Assembly (NCBI RefSeq): GCF_949987535.1
Contig: NC_080068.1
Coordinates: 80,191,254-80,255,253, forward strand
Source: Balaenoptera acutorostrata
Taxonomy: Eukaryota; Chordata; Mammalia; Artiodactyla; Balaenopteridae
DNA: 64,000 nucleotides
Reading direction: 5' to 3'
Part shown: positions 47,611 to 60,099 of the stretch, piece by piece
How the letters are laid out: each line of letters begins with the position of its first letter
Numbering within the stretch: position 1 is the stretch's first letter
Made by a program: the position numbers and the translations under genes
The notes under the pieces: model-generated
Told to the model about the DNA's origin: nothing
The model's database searches: none
What the model saw: the letters and a program-made list of their open reading frames with translations, nothing else

Positions 47611-49313
47611 GTTCCCAGTTACTTTTAGGATTCCTCGAAAGCAGTGGACTCACCTTGCACATATCCAGTAGCGATCATTTTAGAAGCTGGGTGGGGCACA
47701 GAGTACCTTGCCTCTGCCCAAAGTCCACCACTTCGGGTAGGAGGGAACACAGCACAAGCGCCACCTGCAAGGTGCTGTGATTGTGATCCTGAGTCGAGTC
47801 AGGACGAAGGGGGACCTCAGAGAGCTCACCACCCAGAGCAGCGTGTCCAGGAGAACATGAATGAGGGGAACGGCCCAGAGCTGTGCTCTTGAGCACCCGA
47901 AATGAGTCCAGGGCGTGGAACTAAATTTTCACATTTGAGTTTAAATAGCTCTAGGTAGCTAGCGGCTACCATGTTAGACGGTACAGATCTGAAGGTCAGG
48001 ACAAAGAACCACAAGACAAAGCAGCAGCGGTCCAACAGGGACAAATGAAAACCCTAAGGAACATCGGGAATGGAGAGGCTGACCACGCCCGAGAGAAAGG
48101 AGGAAGAAATGGCAACAGGGAAGTGCGCTGAAAGATAAGGAGTCTGTCAGTGTTAGAGTGTGCTGGGCTGGGTGTAGAGGGGAGGAGCTTTCTGGGCACA
48201 GGGAAGCAGCACAGCACACGACGGGGCGGAGAGACACTCTGCCTGGGCAGGGCTGCAGCCCCTGGGCCCCGCCCCACATCCACTCCTCCCCTTCATCCCC
48301 ACGGCTGGGCGCCCCTCGTACAAGGTGGCCGTGTGCTCAGCCAAGAAACAGTGTCGCCCAGCCTCCCTACAGCCATGAGTGACCAGGTGACAGAGTTCCG
48401 GATGATGAGACACAAGTAATGCTCGTCTAGGGACTTCTTGCAACAGTTTGCTCTCTTGGTGTAGCGGGGTCACGCCCCCGCCCCGCTCCTTGTTGCCTCC
48501 TCCGTCATTCTGCTCAGAGCTGTAGGGGAAGCTGAAGGTGAAGCAGCCATGTTGTGACCGGGAAGCATCCAAGAGGATGAAACAGAAAAGTAAAAAGGAC
48601 CCCAGCTCACTGGGAACATCACAGGGCCAGTGAATGACCTTGCCTTATCATCATCCAGACTTCTTGTTATGTGAGAAAAGCTAATCCCTCTCCGGTTACA
48701 CCAGTGTGACAGGATTTCCAGTACATTCAGTCAGACACAATCTCTAAATGATGTCAAAACTCTGGTACCTGGAAGTGAGGGGCTGAAAAAGGTGGAAGGG
48801 GCCGCACAGAGGAAATTAGGCAAATGAATGGAAACCCGGTGACTTTGCCATGTGCTGGTGGAACATCTGGTCTAACGGTATGTAACCTGCTGTATGCTGG
48901 GACATACACCAGGTCTGACTGAGACAGGAGCGTTAAGGACAATGGAAGAAAACTTCCAGGACGTGGCGCACAGATTTCTCTCAGGCAGAATGATGAACTC
49001 AAACCACACTAGCCATTTTGCAGAGATAGAAGAAATACCCCTTTGTTAAGGCAGGTATCCCCGCCTATGGCCTCTAATCTAAGCCCCACAATCTAATGAG
49101 CCTTGCAGGGCAGAAAAAGCCCACTGTTTCTATATCCCGCCCCAACACAAGGCTTGGCAGGAGACAAGGCTGGTGCTAACAGGAAAAAAGAAAAACCTTG
49201 CCTTGGCAACTGGGGAAGATGCTGCAACAAAAGACAATTCCAAACACCAAACCGCAGAGGTAAGGCTGTAACCTCTCATCGCCAGAGCTGTCCTTAATCA
49301 AAAGTTCTCAAGC

Positions 49314-49693
49314 GGGGCTGCCCTGGTGGTGCAGTGATTGAGAATCCGCCTGCCAATGCAGTGGGCACGGGTTTGATCCCTGGTCCGGGAAGATCCCACA
49401 TGCTGCGAAGCAACTAAGCCCATGTGCCACAACTACTGAGCCTGTGCTCTAGAGCCCGTGCGCCACAACTACTGAGCCCGCGTGCCACAACTACTGAGCC
49501 CACATGCCACAACTACTGAAGCCCACGTGCCTAGAGCCCACGCTCCGCAACGAGAAGCCACCGCAGTGAGAAGCCCGCACACCGCAACGAAGAGTAGCCC
49601 CGCTCACCACCAGAGAAAGCCCTCTCACAGCAACAAAGACCCAACACAGCCAAAAATAAATTTTAAAAAATAAATAAATTTATTTAAAAAAAA
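49314..49693 (+). mobile_element. CHR-type SINE with expanded internal repeat
   Basis: The head ggggctgccctggtggtgca is followed by a body with four successive gccacaactactga units, making the element about 380 bases. A perfect 14-bp duplication aaaagttctcaagc lies at 49300-49313 and 49694-49707. The tail is (A)n with aaataaataaa. Confidence 0.96.
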
Positions 49694-50369
49694 AAAAGTT
49701 CTCAAGCTAACACACCTGGAGAGGGAGAGGAAATGAAGCACAATACTTAAACTTACTGTGGAAAACCCATTATTCTCTCAGGTATAAAATGCATACTTGG
49801 GACTACAAGTTATTTTCAGAATTGTATAAGACCATAATCACATTATTCCTACTTTGGTAAATGATGTTTAAAATCTTGTTAGTACTCATTCTGCAAATAT
49901 TTTCACTTATATGAAAGTGATAAAACACATTTACTTGGAAAAACATCCATTCAGAAAGCAGTTTAATGTGTCCCTTTGCTTTATCTACGGATTTTACAAA
50001 ACCACGAGGGCGCTGAGCGTGCCAGCAGCTGTAATTCTGGGGCCGCTTGCTCACATCCGATGCAACGCCCGGCCTTGCCCCTCCAGGAGGCACAGTACCT
50101 TTTTCATTTAAATGAATGAATTTAATAGAAGCCATTCAACTAGGAAGATTCTAATTCTGTTTTTAAAAAATTAGAATTACCAGTAAATAATGTCCCAAAC
50201 ATGTGCTATATTAGCAGGAGTTAACATTCAATTCTAGAACACTTCCAACATAAGAATTGTTTTTTCACTCTAACGCAGCTTATCACCACACAAACACTAA
50301 CTTAAGTGAGTAAACCAGTCAAAACTCCTGATAATTTATTCCTAAAACTGTCAACAGCTCATTACTGTG

Positions 50370-50610
50370 ATTAAGATGCTGGATCTACAGCAGAACTGAC
50401 CCGATTGGAAAAGTAACTGGGTGAACTAAGCGCCGTGGGATAACTGTGAATAACTATGGGCACGTTATTCAACATTTCTAGCCTCCTCTCCAAAATAACA
50501 GGCATAGTACCAACTGCATGGAGTTGAGATGTGAGGATTATCAGCTAACTGTGTGAGAGTGCAAACACTAAACGCTCAATACATGATAAGGATAACGACA
50601 ATGGCTATTA
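50370..50610 (+). repeat. MIR SINE, diverged
   Basis: Segments 'gattaagatgctggatctac' and 'atgggcacgttattcaacat', then 'ctagcctcctctccaaaata' and a cactaaacgctcaatacatg tail fit a diverged MIR. Confidence 0.6.
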
Positions 50611-50814
50611 TTAATGTTCAGTTAGTTTTACTGCAAAGAAGATAGAATTTGTTGGCTGTTTCATAATCTGCCATAAAATACATTTCTAATTTTAATTTTC
50701 AATCTTTTTTTTTTTTTTTTTTTTTATACTAACAACCACTCAGGGCTTTTTTGGCTGGAGTTTAAATCAGAATAGGACGTACCCTTCCTTGCCCATCAGC
50801 TTAAGAAATTCAGA

Positions 50815-50995
50815 GGACCTCAAAGTGTGGTCCCCAAACCTGCAATGTCAGCATCACCCGGGAACTTGTAAGCACTGCACATTCTCAGGCTCCACCAAGA
50901 ATTCAGAATCGGAAACTTTAGGGATGAGGAACAGCAATCTGTGTTTCCACAAATTCTCCAAGGGATTCTGGACACACAGTTTTGAGAACAGCTGA
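50815..50995. repeat. MER20-like hAT-Charlie remnant
   Basis: The text cctcaaagtgtggtccccaa, cagcatcacccgggaacttg, caatctgtgtttccacaaat and acacagttttgagaacagct shows both terminal inverted repeats (caaagtgtgg, ttttgagaac). Confidence 0.75.
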
Positions 50996-51304
50996 AAGAA
51001 ATGTAGCCCTGGGCCAGTGTCACTAACCTGCAGTCCTGGGACTATCTCCCCTGCCTCCCAGAATGGGAGAGCTGTGGAAGCCCTGACGGAGGTTCCCCAC
51101 CCCTCGCCTTCCCAGGAGCTTCTGGGGGAAACACCAAAATCCCGCGCACTCGCCCTCTCAGCCTAGAGGGGAAGAAAGGCAAACACGGCCAGCAGCAGGG
51201 AGGCTCACCCACCCCCACTGGCCTAACCATCCCCATGGTCAGAATCATGGGTGGCAACTCAAAGCCCCCCAGAGAACGAGGTTCCACACTCACCCTTAAA
51301 ACCC

Positions 51305-51820
51305 TTTCTTAGCACACGACCACACAAAACCGTGTAAATGAACGTTCGCAGCAGCACTATTCATAAATGGCCAAGAGGTGGAAACAACCCAAATGTCCAT
51401 CGACTTGGTAAATGACTATATTTGAGGTCTATCCATACACTGGAGTTTTGATTGACCATAAAAAGGAATGAAGCACTGATACGCGCTACAACACGATGAG
51501 CCTTGAAAACATCAGGCGAAGCGAAAGCAGCCCCACTCATGGAACGACATGTCGCATGATTCTGTTTATATAAAATGTCCAGAATAGGCAAATCTATAGA
51601 GACAGAAAGATGATTAGTGGTTGTCTAGGGCTTGGGGGGAGGGGGGGTTGGTTTTGGGAAGTGACAGCTATGGGTTTCTTTCTGGGGGACAAAAATATTT
51701 TAAAATTAGATTGTGGTTATGGTTCCATAACCGTGTAAATACAGAAAAGTACACTGTATACTTTAAACGGGTGAATTGTATAATACGTGAATTTTAGCTC
51801 AATAAAGCTGTTTTTTAAAA
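51305..51820 (+). mobile_element. 5'-truncated L1 3' end, broken
   Basis: The segments gcagcagcactattcataaa, 'ggaaacaacccaaatgtcca', 'cgaagcgaaagcagccccac', then 'gattctgtttatataaaatg', and an ending tgaattttagctcaataaag are L1 3'-end text in plus orientation with many lesions. Confidence 0.88.
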
Positions 51821-54289
51821 CAAAACACGAGCTTCCTGCCAAGGACTCCTCCTTTGAGTTAATCTACACTCCCCTGGCAGTGCTGTCCAGGCTGTAGGGT
51901 ACCATCATTCTCAGGGCCATGTAAGTGAAGGGTCCATACTTGCAGGGCCCTAAAAGTTGAGTGCCTCCTTAAATTTTGCACTCAGGGTGCCTGCTTGCCT
52001 CACCCTAGTCCTGCCCCGATTTTGAGACTGCTTCAAGTTCAGATATGTCTACAGATTCTATCCCCCTGAGAACAGTTTCAAACTACCTACCATTCATTTC
52101 CTTGCTTTACAAACTTCAGTGGCTTGCCCCAGTCTCTACAGATTACAGCTCAAGGGTGACAAATCTAGATCTTCGACTTTGGACTCTAGTCCTGCAGGCG
52201 CACAGGCTCTGGAGTTAGATGAGCCCTAAGGAGGAATTCCCTGCCAGCCAGGGTGCCGTAAGCAGGATTCACACCCAGGCCTTTGGGCTCCAGAACCTCC
52301 AGTGCCCAAGCTCTCGGCCCCTGCAGCCTTCCTACCAACAGCAGAGGTTAAAATTTCGTCTCTGTATCACCATCAACCCTTGACCCCAGCCTCTGCACAA
52401 AGCATAAGGACTGACTGTTTAAACGCCAATGGTTAATTAGGAAAGGCTCAATCAACGCTAACTTACAACTGTTATCAGGCACACAAACAGCAAACTGAGG
52501 TAGAATCTTGCCATTCACTGTGGCTTCCCCATCTGTAATGACATGCCAAGAAGCACAATAAAGGAGAAAAATCTAGTACCTTCAAACTACTGAAATCCAT
52601 GAACAATCAGTCCCTGGCTTGCAATACTTTATCTTGAACCTGGTCTTTCTTGGCCACAGAAAAGCAAAGTTATATGGAAAGTAAGTTAAGAACAATCTTA
52701 AAAAGTCATGTATCTGGCAATCAGAGACCATTTTTTTCTTCCTTATTTTGCCCACTCCCTAAAACCTTGTAGAAAAAGAAAAGAAAAACATCCTGATTTC
52801 AGAAGGTAGCTCTCCCCATTCAATGAAGTTGCAAATGAGCGAGGAAGGTACACACTATAACCAAAAGAAGACCAAAACCAAAAACAAGGGAAAAAAAGAA
52901 AGCACACTTCTCTGGGACTGGAAAAAGAAAGGAGGGCGATCAAGACACAGGGAGCAACATTGCCACCAAGTGGTGACAGTGCCTCAAGTCACCCTCCGAC
53001 ATCTAACTAAACCAGCGGCTTCACTCAGGGTCACAATCAGAATGCTTTGGGTGGGTTTAAAAAGAAAGAAGAGTTCAAGTGCAGGCCCAACCCCACCCTC
53101 CTGACACAGTGAGAGCAGAGAGCCAGGTGCAGCCCATATTATAAGTCTCCCCACGTGACTGATACACAGTGAACGCTAAGAACCATGGATCAAAACAAAG
53201 GGTCATACAGACGTCACTGTGATGCTTACAGGTTCCAGTAAAGTCCTACTTGCAGTTATTCTGCTTATACCATCCATTAAAATTTCCCAATGGTATATAA
53301 ATTTTTGAAAATTTGGCCATGAACAATACAAATAAATCATAGTCACACAGCAGTTGCTACATTTTTCACAATAATATAAAATAGTCATTATAAAGATTCA
53401 GGTTATATTCCTTGGTTTTGCCATTATTATTTACATCTAATATCTAATCCAATCGACTTAACTTTATCATAAATTAGGCATATTGACACAGCTATACTCA
53501 ACACAAAAACCCTTTGAACGTTAGTTTCAGTGGACTATTTACTTATACAATGGGTTTCAAATCAATAAATCTTATCTATATTAGATGGGTTTTCCTTTTT
53601 TAAACAAGACACGTAAAGCCTGAATGCTTCTATTGTTGGCGAAATCGGTAAATGCACAATGTAATCTGAAATGCTTAAATGAAAGGCATTAGACCAAGAC
53701 TAAAACTGTTCCTTGGCACAGAGGTTAAGTAAAAGAATTTTCCCCCATTCCACGGTTGGGAGTTACCTAAAAAATTATTTCTTAACAACAAAGAATTATT
53801 TTTTGTATGAAACACTACGAGGAAAAACTGTGGAGTATTTCTACTACCAAACATCTAAGTCAGAAGTTGATTTTCAGCATTTTTTGCAGGCCTGACAATT
53901 AGGTCTGAGCCCACAGCTAAGAAAACAAACACCTGCACACTCTCTGTGCCCTGCTGCCACCCAGGAGACAAAGCTTCCCTAAAAAACAAAGCGGCAGGAA
54001 CGAGGCAGAGGCCAGATGTTTGGTTTCACTTGGCACGTTGTCAGATTCTTTTTTATCCCTATTGCCATGTGTTTTGTATCACTGCATTTCCCCCACCAGA
54101 CCAACTCTTCGCTTCTCCAGGGAGCACAAATCCTCTCAAAAAATGTCACTGATGACCCAGATTTATCTGAGGTCCGACACACATGGGTGACGCCTTAGGT
54201 TATCTACAACAGCAGAGAGACACACAGGAGTCCTAAACCTAGGACCAGATGGTCTGGGCTGGATGGACCCTGGTCACTCATTCCAAGCC

Positions 54290-54480
54290 CTTGCCACTCA
54301 CAGTGGACGAGTATCGTCAGCATCGCTGGGGAGCCCGTCAGAAACGGAGACCGTCTGGACCCACCCAGACCCACAGCACCAGAATCTGCCTTTACCGAGA
54401 TCGCCAGAGGAGTCTGAGCACAGGGCAGTCTGTGAAGTGCTGCTCCACATCAGGACCTGGAGAAAGCCCTTAATCCTCAG
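54290..54480. repeat. MER20/MER5-like hAT remnant
   Basis: The segments cgtcagcatcgctggggagc, ccgtcagaaacggagaccgt, acccacccagacccacagca and 'ccagaatctgcctttac' suggest a diverged non-autonomous hAT element. Confidence 0.45.
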
Positions 54481-55160
54481 GCGTGTTCACCCTCCATCTG
54501 AGGCATGAGCGTACCTCTACCGCCTTTACCTTCACAGCAGGCCTGTGGTGGCGATCCACGGCGGGAAGGCTCGAGAACGACCAAGGGCGGTTATCAGGAG
54601 CAATAACATCTGCCCGCAGCCCGCTCTACGAGCGCAGTCTCCAACACCCCCGACCTTCAGGGCTCTGCCCTGGGACAGATTTAACTGAACCCCCGTAACA
54701 CCACCCTCTGTCGAGTTTATAGTTTACCAAGTACGTACCTTTCACACAGTCAGTCTCTCACAAACCTTCCACCCAAAGAACCGGTAACACAAAGGAGAGA
54801 GAATGCCTTTCCCTGGGGTTTCTGGGGCACCAGTCCTAAGTGGCCACAAACTTAAAGCATCACTGAAGACTCTGCTTTAAATTTAAACCACCATGCAACT
54901 CTTAGCATTCTACTTTACGATCTACTTATGTTTGCTTTATCACAAAAATAAACTTGCCTTGCCAAGTCTCCAAGCAAGTGGCTGCCCTATTTATCACAGA
55001 GTTTCCCAGCGATGCGGTGATGCCGTGCACCTGACCTACCAGCGGAGAAGCAGACACCCCCCTTTCTCCAGGGGTCACAGTGGAAACCACCCTGCTGGAC
55101 TCTGGTAACCTAACTTCAAGTGGGAATCCCTAGAAGGGACCAACTGGTCTCTGTTGAGTT

Positions 55161-55185
55161 AAAACAAACAAACAAACAAACAAAA
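55161..55185 (+). repeat. (AAAC)n microsatellite
   Basis: Five to six copies of aaac in a row. Confidence 0.9.
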
Positions 55186-56404
55186 CAGCCTGGGATTTGG
55201 GAATGTTTGCGCTTGTTCTACTAAACGTTTATAAGTAAATTTCTAAATGGAAATTAACTGCCTGCCAGTTAGGTCTCCAAAACATGAAATTCAGATTCTT
55301 ACAGCTCAATTATTTCACAGGAATTGTGCACAGAGAAAGCCACACAGCCCTGAGGAAGGGACAAGCTGACGTGGAGACAGCATCTGTGCAGTCTCATCTC
55401 TCCATTTCTGTCCACACTGCCTGGCTTTGGACTCTCCTCTCTTTCACACTCTACTTAATTGGATCACACTCCCTACTCACTAACACGTTTCTCTCTAGAA
55501 TTTAGCCCGTCTATGAAAACCAGAACCCCCAAATTACAGAAAATTCTATTTCTCCTTCCCTTATATCCTTACAGCTCTGCAAACACCATGGTTTTTAAAT
55601 TTCTAGTTTCCTTTATTAGTTTTTTCCAAAGAGGATGAAATGGATGGGACAGTACAAATATCCCTGTCTCACTTTTTTACCTTGAAGAAAGGTTAGACCT
55701 GTTTCACTGAAGTTTGCAGTGCCAGGATACAAATGCAAAAGAGTCACAAAGAGCCACTCCGAGTACCTGGAACATTTTAAAAGTTCCTTAAACTTTTAAA
55801 GGAACTGCTGAAGTGTTCCTTACAAGCAGACTTTTAAGTCCCTCATGCCGCCGGCTGCAGACACCTGGGCCGCCCATGGGTCCCACCCCTGAGGCAGAGC
55901 CGCACAGAGGCCTAGAGGCGCCTCTAGCAGCACACTCTCTGCCTGGGACAGCCCGGCTGATGAAGGGACCTCTGGGACCCTCAGCTGCCTGAGGATCCGG
56001 AGGTCTCACAGCTGGAGGGGAACACGCAGAAAGTATGTTGGTCCAAGTGGTCCCAGACCACAGTGGAAGGTGCTGCTCTCTGCGCCCGAAGGATGGGAAG
56101 CAAACAGCGGCAGAGAATGAAGATGTCTGATTTGGGAGAAGAAAATTTAGACAGATGTTAAGGAATCAACCTCCCTCCCGGCACACTCCAGTCCCAGTGC
56201 TAACATGCAGGGAGGGGTACGATTAACTGAAGCCAAGTCCGTAGGTTAAAATGCTCTGAAACGTGTTGCTGCCTGGCTGGCAAGGGGACACAGGAATAGA
56301 CTGAGAACAAACGCCCGACACAGGGAGGCTCCAGAGGAGGGAGCAGGCCCGCAGGGCCTATGTGCAGTTCAGCAGGAACTGCGGGGCACAGACCCACGAG
56401 CTCT

Positions 56405-56590
56405 GGTCCTGCCGACCAGCTCTGTGGTTTGGGGAAAACGACTTCAGCCACTCCAAGCCTATGCTCCCTCATCTGTGAAACTGGTGTAACAAAAATGCCG
56501 ACCTTCATAAGGTTGACTGGGGATTAAAGGAAATAACTCATGTAAAGCACTTGGCAAAAATAAGGGCATGATAAGTTATTATTATTATAC
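56405..56590 (+). repeat. MIR SINE
   Basis: The segments accagctctgtggtttgggg, then 'actccaagcctatgctccct' and catctgtgaaactggtgtaa, and a gtaaagcacttggcaaaaat tail match MIR. Confidence 0.8.
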
Positions 56591-56839
56591 CAATTCAGAG
56601 TTGTAAATGCTTCTATTTTCTCTTACCTCTCTCTTTCATACACAGAGTACCTACCACATAATTTAAAAATTCAGGCAGCATTTCTTAAGTAAGAGCAGAA
56701 AGGACATAAGCAGGAAGAAGAGGAAGGAGGAGGGAGTTGAGAAATCACTAAGGACCAAATATTAAGCTTGTAAGAATCTGAGCAATTTACTTGCCTTCCC
56801 TTAAAAGTCATATAGCCTGTGGACTGCAGGAACCTGGTG

Positions 56840-57120
56840 ATAGAGATAATGAATAAGTAAGTAACTAGAGTATGTTTCAAAGAGATAAATGCTGTGGGAA
56901 AAATCAGAGTAAGAGTAGGAATGTCTGATGGGGTGGGGTGCCACTTGAAATAGACTGGCCAGTGCAGCTTCAGTGGAAAGGTGATTTTCAGCAATAGTCT
57001 GAAGCAGGTGAGGGACTCAGTCATGGTTATACCAGTGGAAGAGCATTCCAGGCATGGCCATGGAATGGCACGACCATGGCTCACACTGGCCGCCAGAGAA
57101 TCAAAACCCTGGCCGATCAG
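56840..57120 (+). repeat. L2 LINE fragment
   Basis: The segments gaataagtaagtaactagag, agagataaatgctgtgggaa, ggaaaggtgattttcagcaa and aagagcattccaggcatggc follow the L2 3' order. Confidence 0.6.
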
Positions 57121-58579
57121 CACAGCAGCTCCTCCGGGGCCCCAGAGGCAGGACGGCGCGGGCCAGCGGCTCCACGGCAACCCCTGCAGAGGGGCCAAGG
57201 CCAGAGAAGCTTCCAGGGGGAGCACCAGAAGGACTTCCACACGGGGAAGGTGACTTTATACCAGAAACGTGTGCACCACTGATCAGTCTTTCTAATCTTA
57301 TGAATTCTTCAATTCTTAAATAAAATGTCAATAAAAACATCATGCTCCCCTATCTCAATCAGTGTGGCAAGAGGCATAATTAATCCTATATCATAGGTGA
57401 GAAATTAGACAGCTGGTTCCAGATCACGGCTCCTAAGGGGAAAAGCTGGGATTTGGATGCAGGCACTCCGCTCCTGCTTTCAGAGGAGGTTTCCCTGAAT
57501 GAGCTCTAAATTCTTTCCCAAAGTTCATCTTCATGACCACCTCAGGCCACGATGAAGAGGTCAGCTCTCTGCTTTCCTGCAAACAAGTAGGTGATCCTGG
57601 GGGGCCTGTTAGGCAGACATTGGGGTGCTATTTTTAGTACCATTTCCAGCAGGGGAGATGGACACACCAAGCCCTGGGTTCCCAGTTTCCTGGAGACCAT
57701 GCCGCCCGGCCTGCAGGGTACTGGACGGATCTGCTCAGCGCTCTGACCTCTGCGGCAATAACAACTTATCCCAGCTCATTCCCTGCAAACTTCTGCCCGG
57801 CTGGGTCAGAGGGCCCAGAATTCACCAAAGAACCCTGTCCATTGCAAACATTATCAATAACAATGCAACCTGGAGTTAAATATCCATTTCTTACAATATT
57901 CCCAGACTAAACCAATTAAAAAGAGAAGTTTCCTGCTTAACTTTCAAAAAGAGAATTCAGACACAAACCATGGCGTTCTTCCCCATTCCCTTTCTACCTG
58001 CTGGGGTGACACAAGATCACATTGTCTCACGCTGCCCACAGCGCCATCTCCTTGCCCATTTTATCTTGGGGTTCTCCAGAGAATCGAGCATTTGCCAGCA
58101 CTGACTAACCTTCTGACTCAGGTCCCCCAGACGCTGACCAGGAGATACCAGTGCGGGTCCCGTCTAGAAACTCACCGTACTTCCAGGAAGTATGGGAAAA
58201 GAGTGGCACCAGGGTGGGGCCTGTAGACACCAGCCATTTCCTCAGAGGCCAGAGCTCCAACCGGGAGCTGTGCATTTTACGAGCCTGCTGTTTTCTACAG
58301 CCACTACCGAAGCAACCCCTTTGGCTTAGAATTTTACAAGTTTAAAAAGGAGGGAACTAGGTTACACAATCTGGCTGTTGGACATTAGTAGGCAATCTAC
58401 AACATGAAAATGAAATCTTTAAAACAAAAGTGTCTAAAATGATACAAATCGAAATAACTCAATTTACTAAAAAAAATTTTTTCATCACACTGAATGAATC
58501 AATCCAGCGCTCCTTTACACTGCTCCTGCTAGGGAACATGGGTATAGGAAGCTAAACACACCACTGCTCCAAACGCAGT

Positions 58580-58770
58580 AACGGCAACAAAAGTGTTACC
58601 ACTTGACATGTGATATGTCTTTAGGTTTTCAAAGCACTTTCACATTTATCATTTAATGTAATTCCATGAGATGTGAAGAGTCAACACTACTGTAACCATT
58701 TTAGAACCAAAGGAACTAAGTACAAATGAAGTTCTATGATTTATATCACAAAGCGAGCTGAGCCCAAACC
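58580..58770 (-). repeat. MIR-like fragment
   Basis: Plus-strand 'caaagcactttcacatttat', then 'catttaatgtaattccatga' and 'ccattttagaaccaaagg' resembles an inverted MIR or MIR3 copy; strongly diverged. Confidence 0.5.
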
Positions 58771-59267
58771 AGACTCTTGTTTAATTTGGCAGAGGACTCA
58801 TTATCCGAATCAAATATTAAGAACTCTGGGGGAGAGAGGCGGGGAGGGAGAGAGAAGAAACAACAGTGGGGGGAGGGGAGCAGGAAGGGAGGGTTCCTCC
58901 AACAGCACCTCCTCCCCTGGACAGCTGCATGGAACCTAGTCTGAACACTCTTGGGTTAGCCTTGGCTGCTTCCTAAGAGGCATGAAGAAGTGTGTCGAGG
59001 GACAAGAGTGAGTCTCCACTACATGCAGTCTTGCAATCTGAGGAATTCAAGTAATCTTTGGAGGTCTGTTTTGCTGTGCTTTTATAAGGAAAAAATGTTT
59101 TCTGATTAAGGAACACTAAGGAAAATAAATGTCTACTGTTGAAAGTTTATGACATCACTGGGTAGAGAAAAATCTTAATTTTACTCAGAGGAACTGCATT
59201 TAAACTCCTCTTTTACATTATAACTCAACATACAAAGGCCTAAAGATAAACTTTAGCACATCCTATA

Positions 59268-59603
59268 CAGGCATATCTTGTTTTATTGTGCTTATTAGCT
59301 TTATTGTACTTCACAGACACTGCATTTTTTAGAAACTGAATGTCTGTGGCAACCCTGAATTGTCAGATGATGGTTAGCATTTTTTCGCAATCAAGGTTTT
59401 TTTAGGTAAGGTATGTATGTCTCTTTTAGACATAATGCTATTGCACACTTAAAAGACTACATTATAGTGTCTATACTATAGTGTAAACATAACTTTTATG
59501 TGCATTGGGAAATCACAAAATTTGTGTGATTCACCTTATTGCAATATTCTTCTTATTGTGCTGGTCTGAAACCCTAACCCATAATATCTCTGAGGTCTGC
59601 CTG
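59268..59603. mobile_element. Tigger-type (pogo) DNA transposon, non-autonomous
   Basis: The ends caggcatatcttgttttatt and aggtctgcctg are inverted relative to each other and flanked by TA on both sides (59266-59267, 59604-59605), as expected for Tc1/mariner-pogo insertions. Internal text 'gaatgtctgtggcaaccctg' is typical of Tigger. At 336 bases with no open frame it lacks the transposase. Confidence 0.88.
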
Positions 59604-59959
59604 TATTTCTTTAGGGGGCACAAGAAGGATGAGAGAGAGTCCTCCTGTGACACCAGACTGAGTGACAGCAACTGACAAGGCACAGATCATCACAGGTGTG
59701 ACCAGTGGGATAGAGGCAGCTCTAAAACCACACCATGCTGAGGTAGGGTGGAAACCGACACTTCAGTTGCAGAGAGGGAAGACAGATCCGCTGGAAACAG
59801 TGATAGGCGTTGCCATTTGAGCTTCTCAACCAGGGAACTTTAAAATCCGGGGATGATTTTGACTTGAAATCTCACTTCCCCTCTTCTTCCACCAAATGTG
59901 CTTTTGCTACAGATGAAACTCAAGCCAGGATCTAGCTTTACGTCGGGGGTGGGCCTTAC

Positions 59960-60099
59960 CTTCGTGTCTGCCGGGAGAATCGCAGGCTTTCTGCGGGGTG
60001 GCCACTCGAAGGAAGATCTGCTGCCTCCACGAGTGTCTCCGTGTCTTTACGGGGGTCCCGCTGGCGTCACCAAGATGGCTGGCTTTGGACTCAAAGTCC
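59960..60099 (-). CDS. TBC1D1: TBC1D1 exon C: calmodulin-binding/phosphorylation segment
   Basis: This 140-nt exon runs from acceptor ATTTTAG to donor GAAG/GTAAGG, phase 2 at its start and phase 1 at its end. It encodes DFESKASHLGDASG, then TPVKTRRHSWRQQIF, then LRVATPQKACDSPGRHE, with the final G joining exon D to give Asp. The basic, aromatic TRRHSWRQQIFLR stretch is the region reported in the TBC1D1/TBC1D4 family to bind calmodulin, and RRHS fits a basophilic-kinase or 14-3-3 site. From memory, human has ANHLGDSGG and SSSRYE where this sequence has ASHLGDASG and SPGRHE, so the basic core is conserved while the flanks drift. Confidence 0.95.

Larger units (their letters stand above)
26127..59959 (-). 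other. TBC1D1: 33.8-kb intron between exons C and D
   Basis: This is the largest intron in the window and is mostly repeats, listed separately. Stretches above 300 bases with no assignable feature include 30900-33080, 33350-34340, 35420-37060, 38420-39720, 39770-42400, 43300-44680, 45430-47480, 47620-49290, 49710-50360, 51830-54220 and 54490-56400. In these I see only short homopolymers, degraded LINE-like text and chance open frames. No retrogene with a recognisable product is visible. Confidence 0.9.

Noticed and set aside
56671..57240. 189-codon minus-strand open frame
   Set aside because: Most of it is the reverse complement of an L2 fragment, and no conserved domain is visible.
26127..59959. 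A nested retrogene in the large intron (human TBC1D1 is reported to host the retrogene PTTG2)
   Set aside because: I searched the frames in this intron for securin-like or other recognisable retrogene text and found none.
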